64,000 bases of DNA, taken from the NCBI GenBank assembly GCA_032622095.1, contig CP136069.1, positions 120,642,126 to 120,706,125 of the forward strand, in the 5' to 3' direction. Origin of the DNA: Siphonodentalium dalli. Taxonomy: Eukaryota > Mollusca > Scaphopoda > Gadilida > Siphonodentaliidae. Positions within the stretch are counted from its first letter, which is position 1. The number at the start of each line of letters is the position of its first letter. The notes below the pieces were generated by a model. That model made no database searches. It worked only from the letters and a program-made list of their open reading frames with translations, and was not told the origin of the DNA. Positions 10,706-22,736 of this stretch are shown here, piece after piece. The translations under genes and the position numbers were made by a program.

Positions 10706-13700
10706 TGATTGTTCGCGTTTTGTGTGAATGAAACATCTAGAAACATTTTCGAGGAAAAGTATTAAAAAAACATCGTATTTCGCAATTTGGACATTGCTGA
10801 ATCCGATTAGAGTGCATGTCAACCCGCTAAAAGAAGTAAATTGGTCCATTTCGTGAAATAAATTTGTGAAAATGTTGTCAAATCATCAGTTTTATAATGC
10901 AATACAAAAACTTGAGGAAATCAACATTGTGTCTCAAAATATGAGACTCAAATGGCTGTAATTTGTGATCACATTTCCCGTAGGTACGGGTACCGGTATC
11001 ATGCGTATACCGACGTTCAAATTTGGAGTCAGTTTCCGAAAAAATAGTAAAATCAAGTGACATACTATGGCATAAACCAATGTAAGGCTGTTTTTCAACA
11101 CTGAAGTATTGTGGGAGGAACGTTCAAATAGTTTTAGCCTACACATTAAAACACCTCAAAACCTTCTAGAATGGACCAAAATGTTTCAAAATGGCATTCT
11201 TGGAAATAAGTGAAGACTAATTAGGATTCAAACGACTATAAGTAGATCTTCAAAAAATTATTTGTTAATGCCTTTATAATTTGTTCAATCTTAAAAGGTA
11301 ATAAGAAAGACAGGGCATGTGAATATTCATTTATTGACTTACATGACCTGAAATATTGGACTTCGTCATCCGAGTTCTGTGTCAGACAAGTCTATGCATA
11401 CAGTGGAATACACATTTTGTTTGAGAATAACTGTTTCTTCTTTATCATAGATGCACAAATTAATCATTTGTTTGTATATAATCTGGTGAGGAAATTATTA
11501 AAACACTGGAAAAGCCCTTCGTTTAGGTTTAGTTTATTTTGTTAAATAATTGACCATAAAATACGGAATTTGGCTCATTCGGAGAAATTGAGGCTCCGAA
11601 ATCAGATAAACTCTAGTTTTTGAAAGTACAAAACTCGAAAAATACTTAACGAAATTGGCATGGTTGTCAGTTCTGGAATCAGGAAAGTAGACTTATAGAC
11701 ATGGCAAGCGTAGGACGTGTGAGTTTGAATTTTGTATATATTATTATCCCGGTAAATCCATAAATCGATAATTTGACCAAATGTCCCTAAATTTATTTCA
11801 CGAGTTTGATCGGTACTATTTTCACACAAACTGACTACGAAAATGTGTTTGGGTTGTAGGAAAAATTTACCACTACTAACAGCTGCTATTCGCATTTCTT
11901 ATCAGTACCGTATATATAGTATATATATAATATAATATATATTATGCGAAAGGTACCCATATCCCGTAACTTCGATCACATAACACATACTAACTTATAA
12001 TTATCACTATCAAATTCGTCTCCATGTATTCGTATTTCGTAGAGTAATTTGGCGAAACCTAACTCCCAATTAATACTAACAATCATAGGCCTATATATAC
12101 AATTCTGACGCTAGCATACGAATCAAACATATAAGTTGATGAATTTTCTTCAACTCAAGTCAGGGGGGGGGGGGGGCGTAAAAAAGTTGCGAGACATGGT
12201 GGTGTTTTTTTTACATTGCCATTTTTTTTACACCCACCCACCCTTTCTTGCATTTTTTTTCATAAAATTTTAGACACCCACCCCAAAACCCGAAAGCTTT
12301 GTTGGTCCCCTCTGTAAAAACGACCAACCGCTCTATATTGGTCCCTTCTTTGAAAGACCAAATTAAATGTTACTTCCGGTTTACAAACATGTGCAAGACA
12401 AATATTTTCTTAGCTGATAATTATGCGATAATCAGCAGTAATCAGCGATAATCTCAACTAAATTGAACTCTAAGCAATCAACAAAGGTAGAATATGATGT
12501 GATTATATTGGTAAATTTATAACCCAGACTAGTCATCTGTGTGAGTAGATGAACAATATGTTGAATCAGGGCCCTGGAATGACAACAAAAAATAACTAGG
12601 GCCAGTGTTAGGGCCTATAATTGAATAATAAATTACACAAAATTAAATTTATCTTTTTTTTTTCAGACATCAACCAGCATCAACTAGTAGGCCTAGAGCC
12701 TATAGTAATACAAAAAAGGAAAATGTGCATATGAACCAGTGTACGAATTAGCTTTTATGTATGCCTGCATGACCACCGACCCGACCTCGCATTACGACTT
12801 AGGACTATCACTAAAATAATGTTTAACCTTTTGAGTTTGAACGCGGATGGTCAATTTAGTGCCAAATCCATATACACGGATGTGCACTTTAGTGACATGA
12901 AACCGTGGAGACGAGGTCACAGTAAGCGTAACGTCATTGTGTTGGTGTAGGGAAGATAAATCCAATTTGGTCTTCTGTTTACAGTATACCGGCTGTACTC
13001 TTGATTTACTATGTTATGTCTACCTGTGTCTACTATATATTATTAACTATACATTATTCTGACAAATTATGAGAATAATAAATTTTAGTATACAAACACT
13101 GATACATATACGTATTTCATACATTACACTCAACTATCTGTATGAGTAAAGAGACTGTCATGAAGTATAAGAATTATTGTAATATTCTGTCATGAGTTGT
13201 TAGCTGATATTGTCAGACTGCATTAAGTTCACCCTACCCTAGAGCTATCTGAAGTATTTTTTTTTATTGAACTACACCGTGAACTAGACAATTTTCAATC
13301 TAAAAACTGCCAAGCAAGCTGAAACAGACACAATTGATGCGCGCAAAAAAAATCATTGAAAATTTTGGGACCCACCCCCACAATATTCACTATTTTTCCA
13401 TTTTATATCAACTTATGGTGGTAATTATAACAATATTGAATGTATTAGTGCTTCTCATATTGCAACAAGCCACAACATATAAACAAATGTTTAAAACAGT
13501 TGAAAATATGTCAATGAAAAAAAATGCAAAAAATGTGGTCAAAAACTGTTTCCGGCCTCACCTAACGTCTCGTAAAATAAATTCGGCCCCGCCCCCTGCT
13601 CAAGTAACTTAAAATTTCACCTTCTCGTCGTCTCATTGAAAAGGTATATTAGTGGAGCCCACAATAACAGAAGAATCTTTCACTTCCGGATTAAGGCACC

Positions 13701-13779
13701 AAACTTCTAACATATATTGTCCACAATATCCCTGATCATATTACAACTGGTTCCAGTTAAGTGGAACCCGTTAAATTCA
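10706..13779. other. non-coding, no supported feature
   Basis: About 3 kb of AT-rich anonymous sequence. It contains an alternating TA stretch near 11910-11945 and a G14 run at 12163-12176. Open frames here (for example 11602-11895 minus and 13334-13612 plus) show no domain or protein-like pattern. Confidence 0.5.
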
Positions 13780-14600
13780 AGATGGCGCCCAACATGGCCG
13801 CCGTTTTTTAGACAGGTCACTAAGTCAGTTTGATGCAACTTATAGTGAGACAATCTTGTCATATGTACACAAATGTATACAGTTTTGTAAAGATAAGATA
13901 AAAAGCCACCATTATAGGGTCAAATTGCAACTCACCGTCCAAGATGGCCGCCAAAATGGTAGCGGGAAGTGGAAAATTTGAATTTATTCTCTAATATCTT
14001 TATGCTGTTTGGTACTGGTTGAGAATTGTGCATTTATTTTGCATTGTTCATGTTAACTGACCATTGGAGTGGAGCAATGAAATGTGTCATTCATGGAGTC
14101 AGAAACCCTTCTGATCCTTAAAATTTTTTGCCAAAAATCACCATTGTGATTTCTAGTCATATTTCATCAAGAATGGGCAGAACTTTGCAATTTTAGTGAG
14201 GCATTCCATTTATTATGCATATTGCAACTGATTAGTACCAAAATTGTCACTTTGGCTCAAAATGGCTGCAAAAATGGCAGCCGAAAGTAGAAAATTTGAT
14301 TGTTTTGGTCTAATTTCTTTAAGATCAGTTTATGCTGTTTGGTACTGTTTGAGAATTGTGACTTCATTTTGTATTGTTCATGTTAACTGACCATTGGATC
14401 AATGACATATGTCATTCATGGAGTCAGACACCCTTCTGCTCCTTCAAAATTTTCATTTTACTGAAAGCGGTATAAAATGTTTAGTCATATTTTATCAAGG
14501 AATGGGCAGAACTGTGCAATTTTAGTGAAGCATTCCATTCCTTATGGATGTGCCAACACATTAGTACCAAAATTGTCACTTTTATTTAACAATGGCGGCC
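13780..14600. repeat. imperfect tandem repeat, ~330 bp period
   Basis: TATGCTGTTTGGTACTG occurs at 14002 and 14332. 'atgttaactgaccattgga', 'tcattcatggagtcaga', 'aatgggcagaact' and 'attagtaccaaaattgtcac' each occur twice in the same order and spacing. Units begin with 'aa(g/a)atggc(c/t)gc' words, and a partial unit precedes at about 13780 (GATGGCGCCCAACATGG). Two full copies plus partial ends are present. No coding potential. Confidence 0.75.
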
Positions 14601-14736
14601 AAAATGTGGAAAATGGCAATATTCCCCCGTGCTGTATGCATACAAGTTGTGGTTGATTACCAAAATTGACTAATCTGTCTGATACACCTAACAAGTTGAT
14701 TTTTCAAATATATCCAAAGCATTATTGTCCTCCGAC

Positions 14737-15311
14737 AAAATAATTTTCCGTCCGTTTGTCCGTCCGTCACACTTTTGGGTACCTCCATAGTGTAATCATC
14801 TCCTCCTACAAATTTCATCCCAGATATTTGAAACTTCAGAATATTGTTGGGAATGTTGCCCATATATTGCCATGTATATAGATGACGGAAAAAATATTTT
14901 TTGACGGAGTTATTAACCCTTTTCGACTGAGAACATTTCAACATTTGTTATAATTTTAAGTACGAGGATACCTCCATGGTGTAATTAACTCCTACAGTTT
15001 TCATCCTAGAGAATTGAAACTTCAGAATATTGTCCCCATATATTGAAGATGTGCAACATATATATAGATGACGGAAATATTATTTCTTGACAAGGTTATT
15101 AACCCTTTTCGACTTGGAAAATTTCAACATTTTTTATAATTTTCTGTATGAGGGTACCTTCATGTTGTAATCAACTTCTCCTACAGTTTTGATCGCAGAT
15201 ATTTGAAACTTCAGAGTATTATTACACACATATTGGAGATGTGCAACATGTATATAGATGACAGAGTTATTAAACATTTTCTACTTGGAAAATTTCAACA
15301 TTTAAACAAAA
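14737..15311. repeat. tandem repeat, ~187-190 bp period, three copies
   Basis: ACCT(C/T)CATrkTGTAAT occurs at 14781, 14970 and 15156. Each copy continues through 'tttgaaacttcagaatatt', an 'atat(a/t)ttg' word, 'tatatagatgacgga' and 'ttattaacccttttcgact'. The first copy is preceded by CCGTCCGTTTGTCCGTCCGT. The array abuts the large 819-bp satellite directly at its right end. Confidence 0.8.
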
Positions 15312-18300
15312 TTTGCCGCTTAGATATATATAAATATAAATATATATTTATATATCCGGCACCCCAACTGACCACTGTATAGATTTCATATATATTCATA
15401 ATTAACTGAAAAATGGATGCGGGGCTATTGCTAAACTATCTAGATAGTGCATGAGATAGCACAATTACACGCTGATATATTTAGTAGAATGGTGCAACCT
15501 GTTTCCAATTGAAAATGGTGTATAATAAATTATGTTGGTGGCCATGAATGGCAAAAGATTGTCAAATTTGAGGGATATTTGTCTTGTTGAGAAAACGGTA
15601 CCCCAACTGCCGCTTAGATATATATAAATATATATATATCCGGTACCCCAACTGACCACTATATAGATTGCAGTTTTTGCATTTGGGGTACCATATCTGT
15701 ATATATATGAAGGAGTGTGTGCTTTCGTTTTATTCCTGTATTACAAGTTCCTTGGGGTCTAGTAGACATGATACATTCATGTCGGGGTCATCATCCTCAA
15801 AGAATTCCAAAGAGAGGCTCCTTTAGAAATCAGTACCGCAACTGCCAAATATATATATATATATACAGCCGGTACCCCAACTGACCAGTATATAGGTTCA
15901 ATATATATATTCATAATTAACTGAAAAATGGAAGTGGGGCTATTGCGAAAATACCTAGATAGTGGAGATAGCACAATTACAAGCTGATATATTTAGTAGA
16001 ATGGTGCAACCTGTTTCCAATCGGAAATGGTGCATATACATTATGTTGGTGGCCATGAATGGCAAAAAATGGTCAAATTTGACAAAATTAATCACGGTCA
16101 CCATATCGGAGAGCTCAATCACGCGTTATTCAGTAACCACAACAAATAATTGCGTAATTTAACGCTAAATGGTGGAACTTGTTGGCTATATATCTGTTTT
16201 TTCCCAGAATTACTGACAAATTGGACCCAAACTACAACTTAAAACAGTCATTTACGCTATATAACAGCTGGTTGCCATGGATACAGAGACCCACATAGCC
16301 ATCCCAACTCGTAATAGGAACGATCTAGACCAAGAACATGTCCCATGTGCAGAAGGGATGTCATGTTACACCAGCGATATAGATTTACGGGATATTTGTC
16401 TTGTTGAGAAAACGGTACCCCAACTGCCGCCTGGATATATATAAATATATATATATCCGGTACCCCAACTGACCACTATATAGGTGGCAGTTTTGGCTGT
16501 TGGGGTACCATCTCTGTATATATATGAAGGAGTGTGTGCTTTCGTTTTATTCCTGTATTACAAGTTCCTTGGGGTCTAGTAGACATGATAGATTCATGTC
16601 GGGGTCATCATCCTCAAAGAATTCCAAAGAGAGGCTCCTTTAGAAATCAGTACCGCAATTGCCAAATATATATATATATATATACAGCCGGTACCCCAAC
16701 TGACCAGTATATAGGTTCAATATATATATTCATAATTAACTGAAAAATGGAAGTGGGGCTATTGCGAAAATACCTAGATATTGGAGATAGCACAATTACA
16801 AGCTGATATATTTAGTAGAATGGTGCAACCTGTTTCCAATCGGAAATGGTGCATATACATTATGTTGGTGGCCATGAATGGCAAAAAATGGTCAAATTTG
16901 ACAAAATTAATCACAGTCACCATATCGGAGAGCTCAATCACGCGTTATTCAGTAACCACAACAAATAATTGCGTAATTTAACGCTAAATGGCGGAACTTG
17001 TTGGCTATATATGTGTTTTTTTCCAGAATTACTGACAAATTGGACCCAAAATACAACTTAAAACAGTCATTTACGGTATATAACAGCTGGTTGCCATGGA
17101 TACAGAGACCCACATAGCCACCCCAACTCGTAATAGGAACGATCTAGACCAAGGACATGTCCCATGTGCAGAAGGGATGTTATGTTACACCAGCGATATA
17201 GATTTACGGGATATTTGTCTTGTTGAGAAAACGGTACCCCAACTGCCGCCTAGATATATATAAATATATATATATATCCGGTACCCCAACTGACCACTAT
17301 ATAGGTGGCAGTTTTGGCAGTTGGGGTACCATCTCTGTATATATATGAAGGAGTGTGTGCTTTCGTTTTATTCCTGTATTACAAGTTCCTTGGGGTCTAG
17401 TAGACATGATAGATTCATGTCGGGGTCATCATCCTCAAAGAATTCAAAAGAGAGGCTCCTTTAGAAATCAGTACCGCAACTGCCAAATATATATATATAT
17501 ATACAGCCGGTACCCCAACTGACCAGTATATAGGTTCAATATATATATTCATAATTAACTGAAAAATGGAAGTGGGGCTATTGCGAAAATACCTAGATAG
17601 TGGAGATAGCACAATTACAAGCTGATATATTTAGTAGAATGGTGCAACCTGTTTACAATCGGAAATGGTGCATATACATTATGTTGGTGGCCATGAATGG
17701 CAAAAAATGGTAAAATTTGACAAAATTAATCACGGTCACCATATCGGAGAGCTCAATCACGCGTTATTCAGTAACCACAACAAATAATTGCGTAATTTAA
17801 CGCTAAATGGTGGAACTTGTTGGCTATATATCTGTTTTTTCCCAGAATTACTGACAAATTGGACCCAAACTACAACTTAAAACAGTCATTTACGGTATAT
17901 AACAGCTGGTTGCCATGGATACAGAGACACACATAGCCATCCCAACTCGTAATAGGAACGATCTAGACCAAGAACATGTCCCATGTGCAGAAGGGATGTC
18001 ATGTTACACCAGCGATATAGATTTACGGGATATTTGTCTTGTTGAGAAAACGGTACCCCAACTGCCGCCTGGATATATATAAATATATATATATCCGGTA
18101 CCCCAACTGACCACTATATAGGTGGCAGTTTTGGCTGTTGGGGTACCATCTCTGTATATATATGAAGGAGTGTGTGCTTTCGTTTTATTCCTGTATTACA
18201 AGTTCCTTGGGGTCTAGTAGACATGATAGATTCATGTCGGGGTCATCATCCTCAAAGAATTCCAAAGAGAGGCTCCTTTAGAAATCAGTACCGCAATTGC

Positions 18301-18733
18301 CAAATATATATATATATATATACAGCCGGTACCCCAACTGACCAGTATATAGGTTCAATATATATATTCATAATTAACTGAAAAATGGAAGTGGGGCTAT
18401 TGCGAAAATACCTAGATATTGGAGATAGCACAATTACAAGCTGATATATTTAGTAGAATGGTGCAACCTGTTTCCAATCGGAAATGGTGCATATACATTA
18501 TGTTGGTGGCCATGAATGGCAAAAAATGGTCAAATTTGACAAAATTAATCACAGTCACCATATCGGAGAGCTCAATCACGCGTTATTCAGTAACCACAAC
18601 AAATAATTGCGTAATTTAACGGTAAATGGCGGAACTTGTTGGCTATATATGTGTTTTTTTCCAGAATTACTGACAAATTGGACCCAAAATACAACTTAAA
18701 ACAGTCATTTACGGTATATAACAGCTGGTTGCC

Positions 18734-18901
18734 ATGGATACAGAGACCCACATAGCCACCCCAACTCGTAATAGGAACGATCTAGACCAAGGACATGTCC
18801 CATGTGCAGAAGGGATGTTATGTTACACAAGCGATATAGATTTACGGGATATTTGTCTTGTTGAGAAAACGGTACCCCAACTGCCGCCTAGATATATATA
18901 A
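18734..18901 (+). other. 55-codon open frame repeated in satellite monomers (probably not a gene)
   Basis: Representative copy of a short frame found in the full monomers. It starts at ATG in the context GCCATGG, about 15 bp after TATATAA, and ends at TAA inside the TA-rich block (PQLPP then RYI or GYI). An in-frame stop lies just upstream of the ATG. About 70-140 bp upstream is a T-rich tract ending CCAG that resembles a splice acceptor. I saw no frameshift or internal stop in the copies read. However, most differences between copies change the residue (Ile/Thr, Glu/Gly, Ser/Leu, Asp/Tyr, Asp/Val, Gly/Arg), which argues against selection on a protein. No family was recognised. Confidence 0.3.
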
Positions 18902-21900
18902 ATATATATATATCCGGTACCCCCAACTGACCACTATATAGGTGGCAGTTTTGGCAGTTGGGGTACCATCTCTGTATATATATGAAGGAGTGTGTGCTTT
19001 CGTTTTATTCCTGTATTACAAGTTCCTTGGGGTCTAGTAGACATGATAGATTCATGTCGGGGTCATCATCCTCAAAGAATTCAAAAGAGAGGCTCCTTTA
19101 TAAATCAGTACCGCAACTGCCAAATATATATATATATATATACAGCCGGTACCCCAACTGACCAGTATATAGGTTCAATATATATATTCATAATTAACTG
19201 AAAAATGGAAGTGGGGCTATTGCGAAAATACCTAGATAGTGGAGATAGCACAATTACAAGCTGATATATTTAGTAGAATGGTGCAACCTGTTTCCAATCG
19301 GAAATGGTGCATATACATTATGTTGGTGGCCATGAATGGCAAAAAATGGTAAAATTTGACAAAATTAATCACGGTCACAATATCGGAGAGCTCAATCACG
19401 CGTTATTCAGTAACCACAACAAATAATTGCGTAATTTAACGCTAAATGGTGGAACTTGTTGGCTATATATCTGTTTTTTCCCAGAATTACTGACAAATTG
19501 GACCCAAACTACAACTTAAAACAGTCATTTACGGTATATAACAGCTGGTTGCCATGGATACAGAGACCCACATAGCCATCCCAACTCGTAATAGGAACGA
19601 TCTAGATCAAGAACATGTCCCATGTGCAGAAGGGATGTCATGTTACACCAGCGATATAGATTTACGGGATATTTGTCTTGTTGAGAAAACGGTACCCCAA
19701 CTGCCGCCTGGATATATATAAATATATATATATCCGGTACCCCAACTGACCACTATATAGGTGGCAGTTTTGGCTGTTGGGGTACCATCTCTGTATATAT
19801 ATGAAGGAGTGTGTGCTTTCGTTTTATTCCTGTATTACAAGTTCCTTGGGGTCTAGTAGACATGATAGATTCATGTCGGGGTCATCATCCTCAAAGAATT
19901 CCAAAGAGAGGCTCCTTTAGAAATCAGTACCGCAATTGCCAAATATATATATATATATATACAGCCGGTACCCCAACTGACCAGTATATAGGTTCAATAT
20001 ATATATTCATAATTAACTGAAAAATGGAAGTGGGGCTATTGCGAAAATACCTAGATATTGGAGATAGCACAATTACAAGCTGATATATTTAGTAGAATGG
20101 TGCAACCTGTTTCCAATCGGAAATGGTGCATATACATTATGTTGGTGGCCATGAATGGCAAAAAATGGTCAAATTTGACAAAATTAATCACAGTCACCAT
20201 ATCGGAGAGCTCAATCACGCGTTATTCAGTAACCACAACAAATAATTGCGTAATTTAACGCTAAATGGCGGAACTTGTTGGCTATATATGTGTTTTTTTC
20301 CAGAATTACTGACAAATTGGACCCAAAATACAACTTAAAACAGTCATTTACGGTATATAACAGCTGGTTGCCATGGATACAGAGACCCACATAGCCACCC
20401 CAACTCGTAATAGGAACGATCTAGACCAAGGACATGTCCCATGTGCAGAAGGGATGTTATGTTACACCAGCGATATAGATTTACGGGATATTTGTCTTGT
20501 TGAGAAAACGGTACCCCAACTGCCGCCTAGATATATATAAATATATATATATCCGGTACCCCAACTGACCACTATATAGGTGGCAGTTTTGGCAGTTGGG
20601 GTACCATCTCTGTATATATATGAAGGAGTGTGTGCTTTCGTTTTATTCCTGTATTACAAGTTCCTTGGGGTCTAGTAGACATGATAGATTCATGTCGGGG
20701 TCATCATCCTCAAAGAATTCAAAAGAGAGGCTCCTTTAGAAATCAGTACCGCAACTGCCAAATATATATATATATATACAGCCGGTACCCCAACTGACCA
20801 GTATATAGGTTCAATATATATATTCATAATTAACTGAAAAATGGAAGTGGGGCTATTGCGAAAATACCTAGATAGTGGAGATAGCACAATTACAAGCTGA
20901 TATATTTAGTAGAATGGTGCAACCTGTTTCCAATCGGAAATGGTGCATATACATTATGTTGGTGGCCATGAATGGCAAAAAATGGTAAAATTTGACAAAA
21001 TTAATCACGGTCACCATATCGGAGAGCTCAATCACGCGTTATTCAGTAACCACAACAAATAATTGCGTAATTTAACGCTAAATGGTGGAACTTGTTGGCT
21101 ATATATCTGTTTTTTCCCAGAATTACTGACAAATTGGACCCAAACTACAACTTAAAACAGTCATTTACGGTATATAACAGCTGGTTGCCATGGATACAGA
21201 GACCCACATAGCCATCCCAACTCGTAATAGGAACGATCTAGACCAAGAACATGTCCCATGTGCAGAAGGGATGTCATGTTACACCAGCGATATAGATTTA
21301 CGGGATATTTGTCTTGTTGAGAAAACGGTACCCCAACTGCCGCCTGGATATATATAAATATATATATATCCGGTACCCCAACTGACCACTATATAGGTGG
21401 CAGTTTTGGCTGTTGGGGTACCATCTCTGTATATATATGAAGGAGTGTGTGCTTTCGTTTTATTCCTGTATTACAAGCTCCTTGGGGTCTAGTAGACATG
21501 ATAGATTCATGTCGGGGTCATCATCCTCAAAGAATTCCAAAGAGAGGCTCCTTTATAAATCAGTACCGCAATTGCCAAATATATATATATATATATACAG
21601 CCGGTACCCCAACTGACCAGTATATAGGTTCAATATATATATTCATAATTAACTGAAAAATGGAAGTGGGGCTATTGCGAAAATACCTAGATAGTGGAGA
21701 TAGCACAATTACATGCTGATATATTTAGTAGAATGGTGCAACCTGTTTCCAATCGAAAATGGTGCATATATACATTATGTTGGTGGCCATGAATGGCACA
21801 AAATGGTCAAATTTGACAAAATTAATCACGGTCACCATATCGGAGAGCTCAATCACGCGTTATTCAGTAACCACAACAAATAATTGCGTAATTTAACGCT

Positions 21901-22479
21901 AAATGGTGGAACTTGTTGGCTATATATGTGTTTTTTTCCAGAATTACTGACAAATTGGACCCAAAATACAACTTAAAACAGTCATTTACGGTATATAACA
22001 GCTGGTTGCCATGGATACAGAGACCCACATAGCCACCCCAACTCGTAATAGGAACGATCTAGACCAAGAACATATCCCATGTGCAGAAGGGATGTTATGT
22101 TACACCAGCTATATAGATTTACGGGATATTTGTCTTGTTGAGAAAACGGTACCCCAACTGCCGCCTGGATATATATAAATATATATATATCCGGTACCCC
22201 AACTGACCACTACATAGGTGGCAGTTTTGGCTGTTGGGGTACCATCTCTGTATATATATGAAGGAGTGTGTGCTTTTGTTTTATTCCTGTATTACAAGTT
22301 CCTTGGGGTCTAGTAGACATGATAGATTCATGTCGGGGTCATCATCCTCCAAGAGTTCCAAGGAGAGGCTCCTTTAGAAATCAGTACCGAAACTGCCAAA
22401 TATATATATATATATACAGCCGGTACCCCAACTGACCAGTATATAGGTTCAATATATATATTCATAATTAACTGAAAAA

Positions 22480-22500
22480 TGGAAGTGGCCATGAATGGCA
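22480..22500. repeat. deletion scar of the short (704-bp) monomer
   Basis: Here GAAAAATGGAAGTGG joins directly to CCATGAATGGCAAAA. About 115 bp present in full monomers are missing. The word GTGG stands at both edges of the missing segment in a full monomer, as expected for deletion between short direct repeats. The same scar is in the second higher-order unit near 28917. Confidence 0.85.
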
Positions 22501-22736
22501 AAAAATGGTCAAATTTGACAAAATTAATCACGGTCACCATATCGGAGAGCTCAATCACGCGTCATTCAGTAACCACAACAAATAATTGCGTAATTTAACG
22601 CTAAATGTAGGAACTTGTTGGCTATATATGTGTTTTTTTTCAGAATTACTGACAAATTGGACCCAAAATACAACTTAAAACAGTCATTTACGGTATATAA
22701 CAGCTGGTTGCCATGGATACAGAGACCCACATAGCC

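Larger units (their letters stand above)
16300..22736. repeat. higher-order repeat unit, copy 1 (~6437 bp, 8 monomers)
   Basis: This segment recurs at a distance of 6435-6437 bp as 22737-29172. Private variants appear at corresponding places in both copies: CTGTTTACAATCGG (17651/24088), AGAGACACACATAG (17921/24361), GGTCACAATATCGG (19374/25810), CTAGATCAAG (19603/26039), CAAGCTCCTTGG (21475/27911), ACATGCTGATAT (21711/28147) and the ~704-bp monomer. The marker pairs 16534/22971, 18172/24609 and 21447/27883 fix the period. Within the unit, monomers alternate between two sequence types, giving a 1638-bp dimer sub-period. Confidence 0.92.
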
